Part shown: one piece after another, positions 42,429-52,614 of the stretch
How the letters are laid out: every line of letters begins with the position of its first letter
Numbering within the stretch: position 1 is the first letter of the stretch
Source of the DNA: Zopfochytrium polystomum
Taxonomy: Eukaryota; Chytridiomycota; Chytridiomycetes; Chytridiales; Chytridiaceae
Length of the DNA stretch: 64,000 bases
Assembly: GCA_025765615.1 (NCBI GenBank)
Contig: JAIVFJ010000057.1
Span: 1-64,000, forward strand
Direction of reading: 5' to 3'
Program-made: the position numbers and the translations under genes
The notes under the pieces: model-generated
Seen by the model: the letters and a program-made list of their open reading frames with translations, nothing else
What the model was told of the DNA's origin: nothing
Database searches by the model: none

Positions 42429-43267
42429 AGTCCCTGCTGGGCCCTCCTTGTTTTCTCCTCTTGGCTCAGAGGACCCTTAGGAAGTGTCTCAACTGCATCC
42501 ACTTGCATGGGTTCAGGAACTGTAAGAGCTTGAGGAACTGGGGTAGGTCTTGATGTAGTTCCTACTTGTCTTTGCTTCAGCCTCTTGGAGTAGAGTCTGT
42601 TGTCAATCTTGATGGCAAGGAGAATGTACTCTTCCAAGGTCTCAGGGATGTGCAGAGACTGGGAGAGCATGTCTTGGATAGACTCATGGAGACCATCATG
42701 GTACAGCTCCATCAGAGCTGCATCATTGTATCCAGAGTCTCTGGCTAGTTGCTTGAATTGGTTGGTGTAGGCCACACAAGATTGCTTTCCTTGCTTGATA
42801 TGCTTGAGCTTGGATCTTGCTGTCCAAGATGCGTAGGGGTCACCAAAGGTAGCTTCCAGCCCCTCCCAGAGCTCTTGCAGGGTGGTGGGTGTGCTTGGGA
42901 GAGATCTGTACCATGATTGAGCTTGACCAGACAGGAGGGTGCTTGTGAAAAGAACCTTGACTTGCTCACTGGGAAATCTTGAAGGTTGGAGAAGGATGAC
43001 ATTCTCCACAGTGGCCATGAAGTTCCTAAGGTCTTTGGCCAGCCCAGTGAACTTGTCAGGGCTGGGAACCTTGGGCTCTCTTGCTTGGTTGGCTTGAGGC
43101 AGGGGAAGAGCTTGATGTTCTTGTTGGTGAGGTTGTTGTTGAAGCTGGTGCTGCTGGTGAAGGACTTGTTCTTGAAGTTGGTGTGTCTGTCTTGAAAGGG
43201 CTTGTAATTGGTCCATCAAGGCTTGGAAGGCAGTTGCATCAGGGAAGGTGTTGTTTGGGTCAGACAT
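42344..43267 (-). CDS. gag: Gag polyprotein, gypsy copy 2
   Basis: 307 aa, intact, starting MSDPNNTFPDATAF. It has a Gln/His-rich coiled N-terminus, a capsid region, a WYRSLPSTP segment and one CCHC knuckle (CFYCGSKEHAVKDC). It differs from copy 1 gag at only a handful of residues (for example Ala-Tyr for Ala-Asp in the capsid region and Lys-Gly for Lys-Ser near the knuckle). Confidence 0.94.
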   Translation of the reverse strand: MSDPNNTFPDATAFQALMDQLQALSRQTHQLQEQVLHQQHQLQQQPHQQEHQALPLPQANQAREPKVPSPDKFTGLAKDLRNFMATVENVILLQPSRFPSEQVKVLFTSTLLSGQAQSWYRSLPSTPTTLQELWEGLEATFGDPYASWTARSKLKHIKQGKQSCVAYTNQFKQLARDSGYNDAALMELYHDGLHESIQDMLSQSLHIPETLEEYILLAIKIDNRLYSKRLKQRQVGTTSRPTPVPQALTVPEPMQVDAVETLPKGPLSQEEKTRRAQQGLCFYCGSKEHAVKDCPRKKHPNSQVQAH

Positions 43268-43294
43268 GATGGCAGAGAGTAGCGGGAGAGGGTG

Positions 43295-43388
43295 AAGTGA
43301 ATTATGATGTCAGGAACAGGGCAGGACAGGACAAGGCAGACAAGGAACTGAGAGGAGTGATGATTGTATTGGAAACAATAATTCACTT
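43295..43388 (-). promoter_or_regulatory. Self-primer site and predicted RNA 5' end, gypsy copy 2
   Basis: The PBS complement at 43295-43305 and the matching 11 nt in the LTR at 43378-43388 are conserved. The TATA box (43416-43423) is again 35 nt upstream of the predicted start. Confidence 0.7.
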
Positions 43389-43651
43389 GAGGGATGGGAC
43401 AGGTCCCCCATCCCCCTTTTATACCCTTTGAGAGTCTTCCTTGTCAAGACTCAAAGAAAGTTCCAGAAAGAGCAATTAGTAATACAATGATACCAATGAC
43501 AACAAGACAAGTCAGGAAAGCAAAGAAGGTTCCAGAAGGTTCCACAAGGTTCCATGAAGGAATGCTCTAGAAGGTTCCAGAAGGTTCCAGAAGGTTCCAT
43601 GAAGGAATGTTCTGGAAGGTTCCAGAGGTTTCCAGAGGGTGATTCATAACA
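43308..43651 (-). repeat. 5' LTR of gypsy copy 2 (344 bp)
   Basis: Promoter LTR. The nGAAn/nTTCn array lies at 43524-43633 in 5-bp register. The TATA box and the GGGATGGG/CCCATCCC inverted repeat lie between it and the predicted start. Confidence 0.95.
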
Positions 43652-43731
43652 AGCGTGGTCCAAGTTCTTCTGTTCCTTCTTCTTGATACTGTTTTGTCGA
43701 ATATGTTCCTCACGTTGTTTTGATCTTGTCT

Positions 43732-44424
43732 CTAGGATTTGCTTGTGATGTTGCAGGTATCGTCTTGTTTCTCAGTTGAGTCAACCATTCCAAGTAGAGT
43801 CCGGCCCTCGTAGATCATGTCACATCCATGTGGTTTGGTGAGGAGGTCTGCAAGCTGGTCCATCGAGTAGACGTACTCAACTCGCACAAGTCCTTCCTCA
43901 ACAAGTGACCGAATGTGGTGGTACCGAAGGTGGATGTGCTTGGAACGATCAGTGTGAAGGTTGTTAACTGTCATGTGGATCGATGGTGTGTTGTCCTCGT
44001 AGGCAATGATCAGTAGCTTGAGGGGATGCTGGATTGAAAGGTGGAGGTTGTTGATGGCCTCAAGTTCCCGACCAAGCTCACTGAGTGCAATGTACTCTGC
44101 TGCTGTGGATGAAGTTGGGACCGTTGCAGATCTCGTTGATTTCCATGCTATGGCTCCCCCTGCTAATAGCACCAGGTATGCTATCTGTGAGCGAGAGTTG
44201 TGGCGGGAGTTATATGATGCATCAGCATAGCCAACAACTTGGTTGTTCCTGTCTGAGCTGTAGCGAAGTCCAACTGTGGAGGTGGCCTTGACATACCTCA
44301 CAATGTCGAGTAGCTTGTGCCAGTGCCAGATGCATGGGTCTTGAGCAAAGGAACCAAGCAAGCTGACACTGAGTGACAGGTCTAGTCTTGTTGACATTGC
44401 AGCATAGTTGAGGCTGCCAATCAC
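43732..44424 (-). pseudogene. Copia RNase H domain fragment
   Basis: 230 codons. MIGSLNYAAMSTRLDLS, VVGYADASY, AWKSTRSATVPTSSTAAEYIAL and KHIHLRYHHIRSLVEEG are standard for the copia RNase H region. It ends in its own stop at 43732, 80 bp from the gypsy insertion. Confidence 0.88.
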
Positions 44425-44528
44425 ATGGAGGTACTCAGTGCTGTCGACGCTCTCCTCACTTGGGTTGGTGGAGTGCCAGTTGCGAGGGGTGAGCTTGGCT
44501 GTTACCTTGAGTGGTGCGTTGCGAGGCG

Positions 44529-45533
44529 TTACAGGTCTCTGTGCTTAGCCTCAAAGCGCAAGAGGAAGTTCTGGAGGAAGTTAGTCTGATGGAGAATTGT
44601 GAAGTTTGAACCACGAATGACTTCCATTGAGAGAATGTAGCGGAGCTTTCCCAGCTCTCGAAGCTTGAACTCCGTCTTGAGGTCCGCAACAGCCTCCTTG
44701 ATGGCAGCAGTGTGGCCAAAGAGTGGAAGGTTGTCGACGTATGCCAGAATGAAGCAGAGCCCGCACTTGGTCCAGCGCCAAAAGAGGCAGGGGTCTGCAC
44801 GGCTCTGAGCAAAGCCTTTTGACCAAAGGTGGAGGGCTAGACGCCGATACCAAGTCCGTCCTGATTGCTTCAGCCCATAGACGCCCTTCAGCAGTAGCCA
44901 CACTAGTCCAGGGGAGATCAATACACCAGGTGGTGGTGCCATGTAGATTGGTATGTCTAGGATCCCGTATAGGTAGGCTGAGGAGATGTCGATCATCTCC
45001 ATGTCCCAGCCATACAGGGTGCTGAGGGCAATCATCCAACAAAGTGTGTTGCCTCTAATAACTTGTGAGTAGGTGAGGGTGAAGTTGACACCAGGCTGCT
45101 GGGTGAATCCACAAGCAACAAGTCGAGCACAGAACCGCTCAATGGTGCTGTCAGGTTTGAACTTGAGCTTGTAGACCCACTTGCAGCTGACGATGTTGGT
45201 GTCAGGTGGAGCTGCTGACTCCACAAAGACTCCCACCTTGCGAAGCATATCCAGCTCGTACTCTTCAGCCTCCTTCCACTGCTCTGCATGAGGCGATGCC
45301 ATGGCCTCCTTGTGCGTCAGTGGGTCCTTGTATGTGTTTGGGGATACTTTGATCGAGTTGGGGTTGATGTTGAAGCCGTAAAGGAGTCTGTCTTCATCGT
45401 CAGCCTCAGACTCGTAGACTGACTGGATATTGTTATCGTCTAAGTCCTTGTCAGGCTCACACACAAACAGCACATCTTGCACAACAGGGGCGCTGTCAGC
45501 AGGTAGCACTTTGCCTGATGCAGCAGGGTCCAC
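44529..45533 (-). pseudogene. Copia reverse transcriptase fragment
   Basis: An open stretch of 334 codons with the copia RT landmarks VSCKWVYKLKFKPD, ARLVACGFTQ, MEMIDISSAYLYG and LLKGVYGLKQSGRTWY. The catalytic box is ILAYVDNLPLFG, so the second Asp is Asn. That change should abolish polymerase activity. It is followed one frame away by the RNase H block. Confidence 0.88.
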
Positions 45534-45916
45534 TTCACCACTGGGCCTGTCAATACCCCTTGCGGATAGAGAACTTGAGACGTATGGTGACGAAGGGCCT
45601 CCCTAAGTGGGGCCCTCACCATCCCAACCCGACTGCTGATGAGCCTCTGCTCTGGACCTGGGCGAATTCTCCAGATCGCTGGGCCCACCACCCCTTCCGT
45701 TGCTGGGCAGAAAGGTCTCCAGGGCATTGGCAGTGGCTGGTGCTGAGGCTTCCTGTGCGTGATAGTGTGGGGCGACGTGAGGTGACGTTAATGGTTTTGA
45801 ATTGTTTTTGGTTGTGAAGAGAAAATTTGAAAAGGGAATGGTGTAGAAAAGAAAGAATTAGTTTAGTGAAGTTTGGAGTGACTCACTGGGTCAGGTGGAA
45901 TTGGGTGTTTCCTTGG

Positions 45917-46639
45917 TCAGCCTGGCTTCCTCTTAGGGGGTGACTCCTGCCCAGCAACTGCTGCCAGTTTCTTTGTTGTGCTGCGCTTCTGTTTGGGGGG
46001 TGTTTCCTGCTTGGCATCTGGTGCAGGCGCAGCTGTTGGTGGTGGAGGCTCTGCTGAGATGCTCACTGATGGTAGCCTCACTGGTGAAGATGGCTTGCGT
46101 GGGCGACCTCGCTTCTTTGGTCCTGGTGCTGGTGTGCTGCTGTGCTCCCCCTTACCCTGGCGCTGCTGTTTCTGCTGGGTTTTCTGCTGGAGTAGCTGGT
46201 GAAGGTGCTGTTCTGCTTCTACAATTGATTGGACGGCTTTCTCATATGCAGGGTCATCCAAGTCTGAAAGTCAAGGGAGATTAACGCTGATGTCCCCAAA
46301 TCCCCCCCTCACAGCATGAACTCCCAAGAACTGGGGGAATTCATCTTCAAAAAACTCAATGTCACAATAACGCTGGTAGATGATCCGCTGCTCTTGGAGC
46401 TCCCACAGGACAGCAATGGAGCGCAAGGGACTGCCAAGGTAAATGGCAGGACGGCCCTTGGGATCGAGTTTCTTGCGAAGCTTGGGGCTAACGCAGTAGA
46501 AACACTTGGAGCCAAAGGTGCAAAAGTGGCCAACCATTGGTGGGATGTGGTGGCTGCTTTCGAACGGAGAGAGGATGCCACGCTGGATGTTTGGTAGACA
46601 GTTCTTGATTTGCGAAGCTTGACGGAAGCGTAGCTCCAA
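45917..46639 (-). pseudogene. Copia integrase C-terminal and linker fragments
   Basis: Two adjoining frames: 46639-46271 carries the conserved fold after the DDE core (FGSKCFYCVSPKLRKKL, GRPAIYLGSP), and 46261-45917 a Gln/Pro/Lys-rich linker with an AT-hook-like KKRGRPRKP. Confidence 0.75.
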
Positions 46640-47199
46640 AATGTGAGTGGAACGTTAGGTGCGCCAAGTAGAAGTGACCAGGTCATGTCTGTGACGGGTT
46701 CGGATGTGACGTACTGCGACAGAGTTCATCTGGGCCGTGTGTGAAGGAGACACCTTGAGCTGAATTCCATGGGAGTCGCAGAAGGACTTGAAGGTCCGAT
46801 TGAAGCTCTCCTTGCCATGATCCAATCAGATGACCTGTACTTTGCGTCCCTCTGTTTTCTCAAGAAAGAGAATCAGGCAACTTAGAAATGGTAATGCATC
46901 GCTCTTGCGAGCAATAGGAATGTCCCAGGAGAAACGACTGCTCTCGCAAACAACAGTGATTGTGTAGTTGTAGCCATCAAAGGAAGTAATGGGATGGAGT
47001 TGACATCAACGTTGAGGGTGTGGGCAAATGGGAGCTGTTCCTCAGCACGCTCTGGGAATGACTTTTGGCGCATCTTGTTTGTCATCAGCGCAAGCCAGCG
47101 CCCAGGTCTGCACAGACGTTGAAAAAAGCGACATCAGTGCCAAGTACTGGAAGTTTGTTGCATGGTGTGATGGACTTCAGCTTACGGAGCGAATTTATT

Positions 47200-47508
47200 G
47201 GGGAAATGCTCACAGGCGGAAGCTTTCACCATCTGAGTTTTGGCTTACTCGATGTTCTGAGTTCCCGCAACTCGGACCCATAGCGCTGAAGGATTTCTCC
47301 ATCACCACATCCAGTGCTGGTCCAGAGCGAAATTTCTCTTAATTTGCCTGCACCCACACCAACACCTGCAATCACCTTCACAACGACGTGATAAATAAGG
47401 TGATCTTTGTTGTTACTAATATGGCCCAGCTAGAGGGGACAGAGCTCTACGAGTTTGTGAAGAACGAACACCCGGGATTTTCAACCAACTTGTTTGGAGA
47501 TTTGTAGG
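47200..47508 (+). pseudogene. hAT transposase C-terminal (hATC) remnant
   Basis: EFPQLGPIALKDFSITTSSAGPERNFS is the hAT dimerisation motif. After a stop and frame slip the same gene continues (about 47342 on) as HNDVINKVIFVVTNMAQLEG. Nothing upstream of about 47030 matches the catalytic domain, so only the 3' end survives. Confidence 0.72.
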
Positions 47509-48788
47509 AGACGGGCTGGTGGAAGAGAGAAATAAATAAATTGATAAAAGAAGGTTCCTAGAAAATTTTGGAGCGCCAGCTGTATTTTTCCTATTCTGGA
47601 CTAAAAAGTGCAAAAAAATTTTAGATCACCTGACCAGGTGTGCAAAAAGCGACAAGGAAAAATGACCCTGTCCGAACAAACTAGCATTGGCAAGGTTTGC
47701 CATTGAATTTTCTGGTTCTACAAGCCAGTAGTCGCAATTCGTCCTAGGAAGGCCTACTTTTTGATCGGATAGCGAATTTCATTTCTCGATTCGCCCCCAG
47801 TTTTTCCCGCCGCCGTCAGGAATTTGCAGGAGTGTATGGCGCCCCATGACTTTTTGGACCAATAGCTAATTTTTAAGGAGGTGTGTTCGTTCCCCCCTTG
47901 CAACATGCCTCACCCACGCAGAATTCATGAAAAACATTGCAAAACAAAAAACAAGCTGGGATCTGTTTTTCAAAACAAATATCGGCAAACACAAGGAACC
48001 CTCCCATCAGAATGAATGAAATCATCGAGCTCGACGACGTCGTTGCGATCCACGCCCTCAACGATTTGGCTTAAGAGGCAGCACTGGCCCATGTCTGTTG
48101 GTTGCATCGCATATACATGGCCAAAGTTCTGAGAGCCCACCGCAATTGATTTCGCAGACAGCACAGCATCAACACTCTCAGCAAGATTGTTGAGATTTGA
48201 TCCACAGGGTACACTACGCCTGTTACTGATGATCCCTTTGAGTACTCCATCCAATCACATTGGATGGGGTGTTTGAAGGGCTCAGTAGATTCAATACTTG
48301 AATGGGGCGCTTGGAAGGGCTAATCTGTTCTCAATACAAAAGAGATAGGCAAAGGCGGCTGTTGTTCTAGCTTTGTTCATCCTACCGGTAGGAACAATGC
48401 AATTAGAACATGCACAAAAACGCTCAAACTATGCACTCTGCATATGTAACACGGCACAGCAAGCATGAAGAAGCAGTGTACCACTGCCCATGCTCCAGAA
48501 TTCCGCCCTCTGCTGTGCTCTGCAATCTGAGCAATGCAACAGGCACTTAGAAATCAGGGATTGCACCAATCACTGCATTTCTAAAAGTGAGATAAAAACT
48601 GAGCTCACCAGAGATTGCACCAATCATTGGATTTCTAAAAACAAGGAAAAAAGCGGCTTGTTTCCCAAACAAGCTTCCTGATTTGGAAACAACCAAACCA
48701 ATTTACAAGCAACTGTTTCTCAAACAAGCTGTAAATTGGTTCTTGGTGGTACTCAGCCCAGACAAAGTACTCAGCCCAAGGTGGTACT
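47509..48788. other. Unassigned relic region
   Basis: No convincing gene. A 94-codon minus-strand frame at 47970-48254 (containing VGSQNFGHVYAMQPTDMGQCC) is unrecognised. A short direct duplication lies at 48546-48640 (attgcaccaatca-[c/t]-tg-[c/g]-atttctaaaa). Nested gtggtactcagccca repeats lie at 48747-48790. Confidence 0.4.
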
Positions 48789-50032
48789 CATTCAGAGGGA
48801 TAATCCTCTGAAGGATCAGTGCCGGAGCACCAATTACTTGCGTGGCTGCAGGCTGATGTGAGGGGAAACAGAAGGGCACTCCCAAGGGCGCAACACAACC
48901 GCAGAATAAAGAGAGAGAAGAGGGAAATGGGGTTTTTATCTCAGGAACCTAATCTCAAATACAACAGGAGTGGTTAATAGCGACAGAACAGATAGGGTGT
49001 GACATAGCGCCCCTTGTCGTCGCCAGCGACAGGGGGGAGAGAGAGAAGGGAGTCGACTATGTAGGGGTCGGAAGGTCACCAGCAGGGAACTCGCATGCAG
49101 AAACACCTGTGATCGTACACGCACCCCGCAGGGCTGCGTCAGCACAATCACTCGACCAACAGGCTTTATCACATCGCACTTGTACTCGCACATCTCACTC
49201 TCACAGCAATAGGACTGAGGCAGGCACTTGTAGATTGAACTCTCAGGTGTCCGGGGCTGCACCGGGCGCAGCCACCAACACCCTCGCAGGGACGGGAAGG
49301 TTGGGGATGACGAAGCCGTCGTCGTCGCCACCACCACCACCGTCGTCGCGGCAGGCGAGTGCCTGTGATCCTCACTCCAACGCAGAGCCAGCAGTTTCAC
49401 ACAGTCAGTGGTTGGGCCCGCTGCATTCCCCACCCGCAGCCCCTTAAGAGGAGCCCTCAAAGGGACCATGTACTCACCTGGGTGCGTACCACCTCTTGCT
49501 ACCCTCACCATCGCAAGCCAGATGGATTTGAAGGGACTCTGTATTGGTGCCAAAGGACAGAAATCAGATTGAAGAAAAAAGGAAAAAGAGAAATGGCCCA
49601 AAAACAGAGAGAGAGAGAAAATTGACAAGTCAACCCCCTGACTTGGAGCATCCACCACAAATGCTCTAAGTCCCCCCCAGCCCTATACGTGTATGTACAA
49701 GTGCTGAAAATAAATAATAAATTAGGTGGACTTGGGGTACAGCCTGTCAGGCACCCCATCTCCAGGTAGTCAGGCAGTCTCTGTTAGTCACCGAAAAAGA
49801 AAATATGTTGAGAAAACCCTGGCGCAATGGAAGCTGTTAAGACAAAAGTAGTAAAAACAGGCCCAATAATAAAGACAGGGTAGCTGCAAATACACTTTGA
49901 TAACGCCTTGGAAACTGAAGAACCAGGAATAAAAATAGGGGTCCCGATCCTTGCGGTTTTATGACAGGTACACTTGTTTTTGCGTATAAAATCCCTAGAC
50001 TTTATTACTGAGACCTCAGTGTAGTCTCACAT
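48789..50032 (-). repeat. 1.28 kb dispersed repeat, copy B (inverted)
   Basis: Reverse-complement match to 18367-19648 over its whole length with scattered substitutions and small indels. The end hairpin (50009-50029) is conserved, with one change in its loop. Confidence 0.75.
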
Positions 50033-50430
50033 CTTTCTTGACGCCCATTGATTTATTTGGATTCCCTGTTGCGATGACACTATCTCTTGGGAGAAGTCAA
50101 AGTCCATCAAGCCCTCTGACAAGCGCTCCAAGCCCTGCAGATCCCCTCCACTGAATTCCCAGGCCTCTCACCCTCGTTCCGCAACCTCTCATGAAGAGAG
50201 CTGTAAGCAGGCGTACAACCAAGGCCATGTCCAGCGTGCTGCTGATGCTTGACGAACTGGAGCGACGGTGGAGATGGGGCGACTGGGCACGGGGGCGCTG
50301 GCGGACAGGAGCGGGGGCGGCAGTCAGGCGCGGGAGGGAGGAATGAGTGGGCGTCCCCTTCCACAGCTGATACAAGCATGCTATCTCCATATGCTTGCGA
50401 CCACAACAACTGCATTTTCTGGCCGGTATG

Positions 50431-51463
50431 TACAGTGGGGGGAAAAAAGTCTTCAGACGCCTCGTCAAAACAGCCTCGTCCTCCTGCCGCCACCACCTGA
50501 TCTGCACTGCCATCACCATCCCCAAGATCACGTTCAAATTCAGCATGGAGAAACAGCATCACACAAAGCACAATGCTGCAACATGCAAGACAGTTGCCAA
50601 AAGGGATGGAGAATTCGCAGGATCAGCGACTTTGTTCTGATCAAGCGATCAAGCACCCATAGTATCATACAACGTTTTGACAAGACAGGAAGCTTGGTGG
50701 ATCTCCCGCACAGCAGACGGCCAAAAAAGCTCTCAGTCTACGATCTACAATATCTGGCTTGGGCAACAAAAGCCTCTACAGAGAATCGTCGCCGTTCGTT
50801 ACAGGACATCTCAAACATCGTGAATTCAGCCTGATCTTCTCCAGTTTCAACCAGAACCATTCGGAAGTACTTGCACCAGCTTGGAATTCACAGCCGTATT
50901 TCAAAGAAGAGGCCTTTTTTGTTTCCGAAGCATCGAGCAAGATGCCTGGTATTTGCTTGCAAGCATAAGGACTGGACCGTCAAGGATTGGGCCAAAGTTA
51001 TCTGGACTGACGAGGCAACTTTCAAAGCTGGGAAGCAGGGCAAGGTCCGTGTATGGAGGAGAGCTAGGGAAAGCATGATGAAAGAGTGCTTGCAAGGTTC
51101 ATACAAGAGCAGTTGGGAATCTTTCTCTATTTGGGGTTGTTTCACTGGTTCGAACCCAGGATGCTTTTCGTTCAATGACAGCAGACTCAACTCATCCAAG
51201 TATCTTGACATTCTGGATGTGGAGTTTGAGGGTTTTCTGGACTATATGGATATAAATTGGACTATCAACAGGACGAGTATGCCAAGGAGAATCAAGGCTG
51301 TTATCAAAAACAAAGGTGGTTCTACCAAATATTGAGGTAGCTGCCCCTTACGCACATTTTACTGTTCCAACTTTTTTTTTGGAAAGTGTGAACAAAAGGG
51401 TTTGAACTGGTGCCTTTTTTTAATTTTGTCCAAGCGTCCAAAGACTTTCTTCCCCTGGCTGTA
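50431..51463 (+). mobile_element. Deleted Tc1/mariner-type element with imperfect TIRs
   Basis: Left end TACAGTGGGGGGAAAAAAGT at 50431; right end (reverse complement) TACAGCCAGGGGAAGAAAGT finishing at 51463. The TA at each end is the expected target duplication. It contains a broken transposase. Confidence 0.82.
50540..51335 (+). pseudogene. Tc1-type transposase, frameshifted and internally deleted
   Basis: N-terminal helix-turn-helix parts lie in several frames (IIQRFDKTGSLVDLPHSRRP, then RRSLQDISNIVNS). A later frame (50871 on) gives KRPFLFPKHRARC, DWAKVIWTDEATF (first catalytic Asp), FSIWGCFTG and the family C-terminus RRIKAVIKNKGGSTKY. The segment that should hold the second Asp and the third acidic residue is missing between LDYMDI and NWTINRT. 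Confidence 0.82.
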
Positions 51464-52614
51464 CTCCTGGATTCTTTCTGGATTCTAAATCACTGTGTAA
51501 GCAGTTCTTTTGCTCGTTTTTGCCAGGCAGACGTCGCTCATCTTTTTCTTTTGTTAATAGACTTCTGCCCTGACTTACACTGAGTTGCAGAGAGCTGCTG
51601 CGGCTGGGTGTGTGTCGTCCTCGCTTACTGTGATTTTTCAGCAACCACAGCAGGCACCATTTTATTTGTGGGTGATTGAATATTTAGCGACAATGAATGA
51701 AGAACAGATCATCTAACACACATTGAAACCAAACCAATCAATCCCATCAGTGAAAAAACTAAGCTGGCCCACAGTGTTCTGGGCCTTTTGGGGTAAGCGG
51801 TGTGGAGGAGCTTTGACCTGACACGCTGGTGCATAGGGCACCTTGTGCAAGGATACCTTGCAGCATTTTGCAAGTGTTGGCCCTTGTAACGGTTTTGTGC
51901 AAAGACAAACACAAGATTGCCACCTGAGAAGGGTTATTTAGAAATTAAGCGCATCAAAGGCAGAGATTGGATCCAATGTCCAACCGGAGACATAGTTGCT
52001 GCTGTGGCTGCCGATCTGTGGTCAACCGCCACCATATCCTGAACATCCCTCACCCCAACCAGCGAGTTTGAAGCCAGTAATCACCAGGGCCCTGGACATT
52101 TGCATGAATTCGCCCCCATAAGGGTGGCTGGGATTGAACCAGCAACCTCTTGTTGATATGGTACAACGTCTTGCCAACAAACTAGCACAACAACAGTTGG
52201 TGCCCTTCCATAGGCGAGGAGAGATCACCAACAACTGTGACTGTCACCTGCTCTCGATGGGTAGCATGGTCCTGTCGTGCCGCTTGGATGGCTTCTTTGA
52301 TTTGTGTATCATCAACTACACAGCTGGACCCTGCTTCACCCCACAATGGAATTGCCTCTGCCTTTATAGTAGCGACAAACTACAGCACAGGAGCATGCTT
52401 CATCCATGTGCTGCCTCCCCAGAAACGCCACCAGCAGACAAAAATCTGCGACTTGTTGGTTGTTTTGGTTTCATGTTCACGGTGAAATAAAAGAAAAATC
52501 GTTTTCTCCACTTTTGTTGTAGGCTGGCCCCTGTCTCGCTGCCTGCCTTGCTCCTTGTCTTGCTGCGACCAAGGCCAGGCCCCGACCCGACCAACCCACA
52601 CGTGCGGCGGTTAG
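51464..52614. other. Unassigned region with a tRNA-like patch
   Basis: No protein gene recognised. It holds a tRNA-like segment at 52119-52207 and the upstream region of the CaaX protein gene. Confidence 0.45.
52119..52207 (-). other. tRNA-like / possible SINE head
   Basis: On the minus strand: an A-box-like TGTGCTAGTTTGTTGG, an anticodon-arm-like GTTG...CAAC, and a perfect T-arm GCTGG-TTCAATC-CCAGC (52127-52143) holding a B box. Acceptor strands pair over only 5 bp and the D region is too long for a working tRNA. A tRNA pseudogene or SINE 5' end fits better. Confidence 0.4.

Larger units (their letters stand above)
38365..43651 (-). mobile_element. Full-length Ty3/gypsy chromovirus-type retrotransposon (copy 2)
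   Basis: 5,287 bp with two 344-bp LTRs that I read as identical, flanked by the 5-bp duplication AGCGT (38360-38364 and 43652-43656). Gag and Pol are open over their full lengths. Identical LTRs and intact ORFs indicate a recent, possibly still mobile insertion. It inserted beside the 3' end of the decayed copia element. Confidence 0.96.
43732..46890 (-). mobile_element. Decayed Ty1/copia retrotransposon
   Basis: Reading along the minus strand: integrase fragments near 46830-46680 (HGKESFN, SHGIQLKVSPSHTAQMN, with a stop just before); integrase C-terminal side 46639-46271 (FGSKCFYCVSPKLRKKLDPKGR); a Pro/Lys-rich linker 46261-45917; reverse transcriptase 45533-44529; and RNase H 44424-43732. 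Frames shift between blocks. The RT active site reads YVDN where YVDD is expected. No LTRs or target duplications could be identified. Confidence 0.88.

Noticed and set aside
43652..43731. Possibility that the gypsy copy 2 insertion disrupts the copia coding region
   Set aside because: The copia RNase H frame ends in its own stop at 43732, and the sequence on the other side of the insertion (before 38365) shows no copia continuation.
51146..51162. tRNA B-box-like ggttcgaaccc
   Set aside because: It lies in the coding frame of the Tc1 transposase (F-T-G-S-N-P-G) and has no A box or arms around it.
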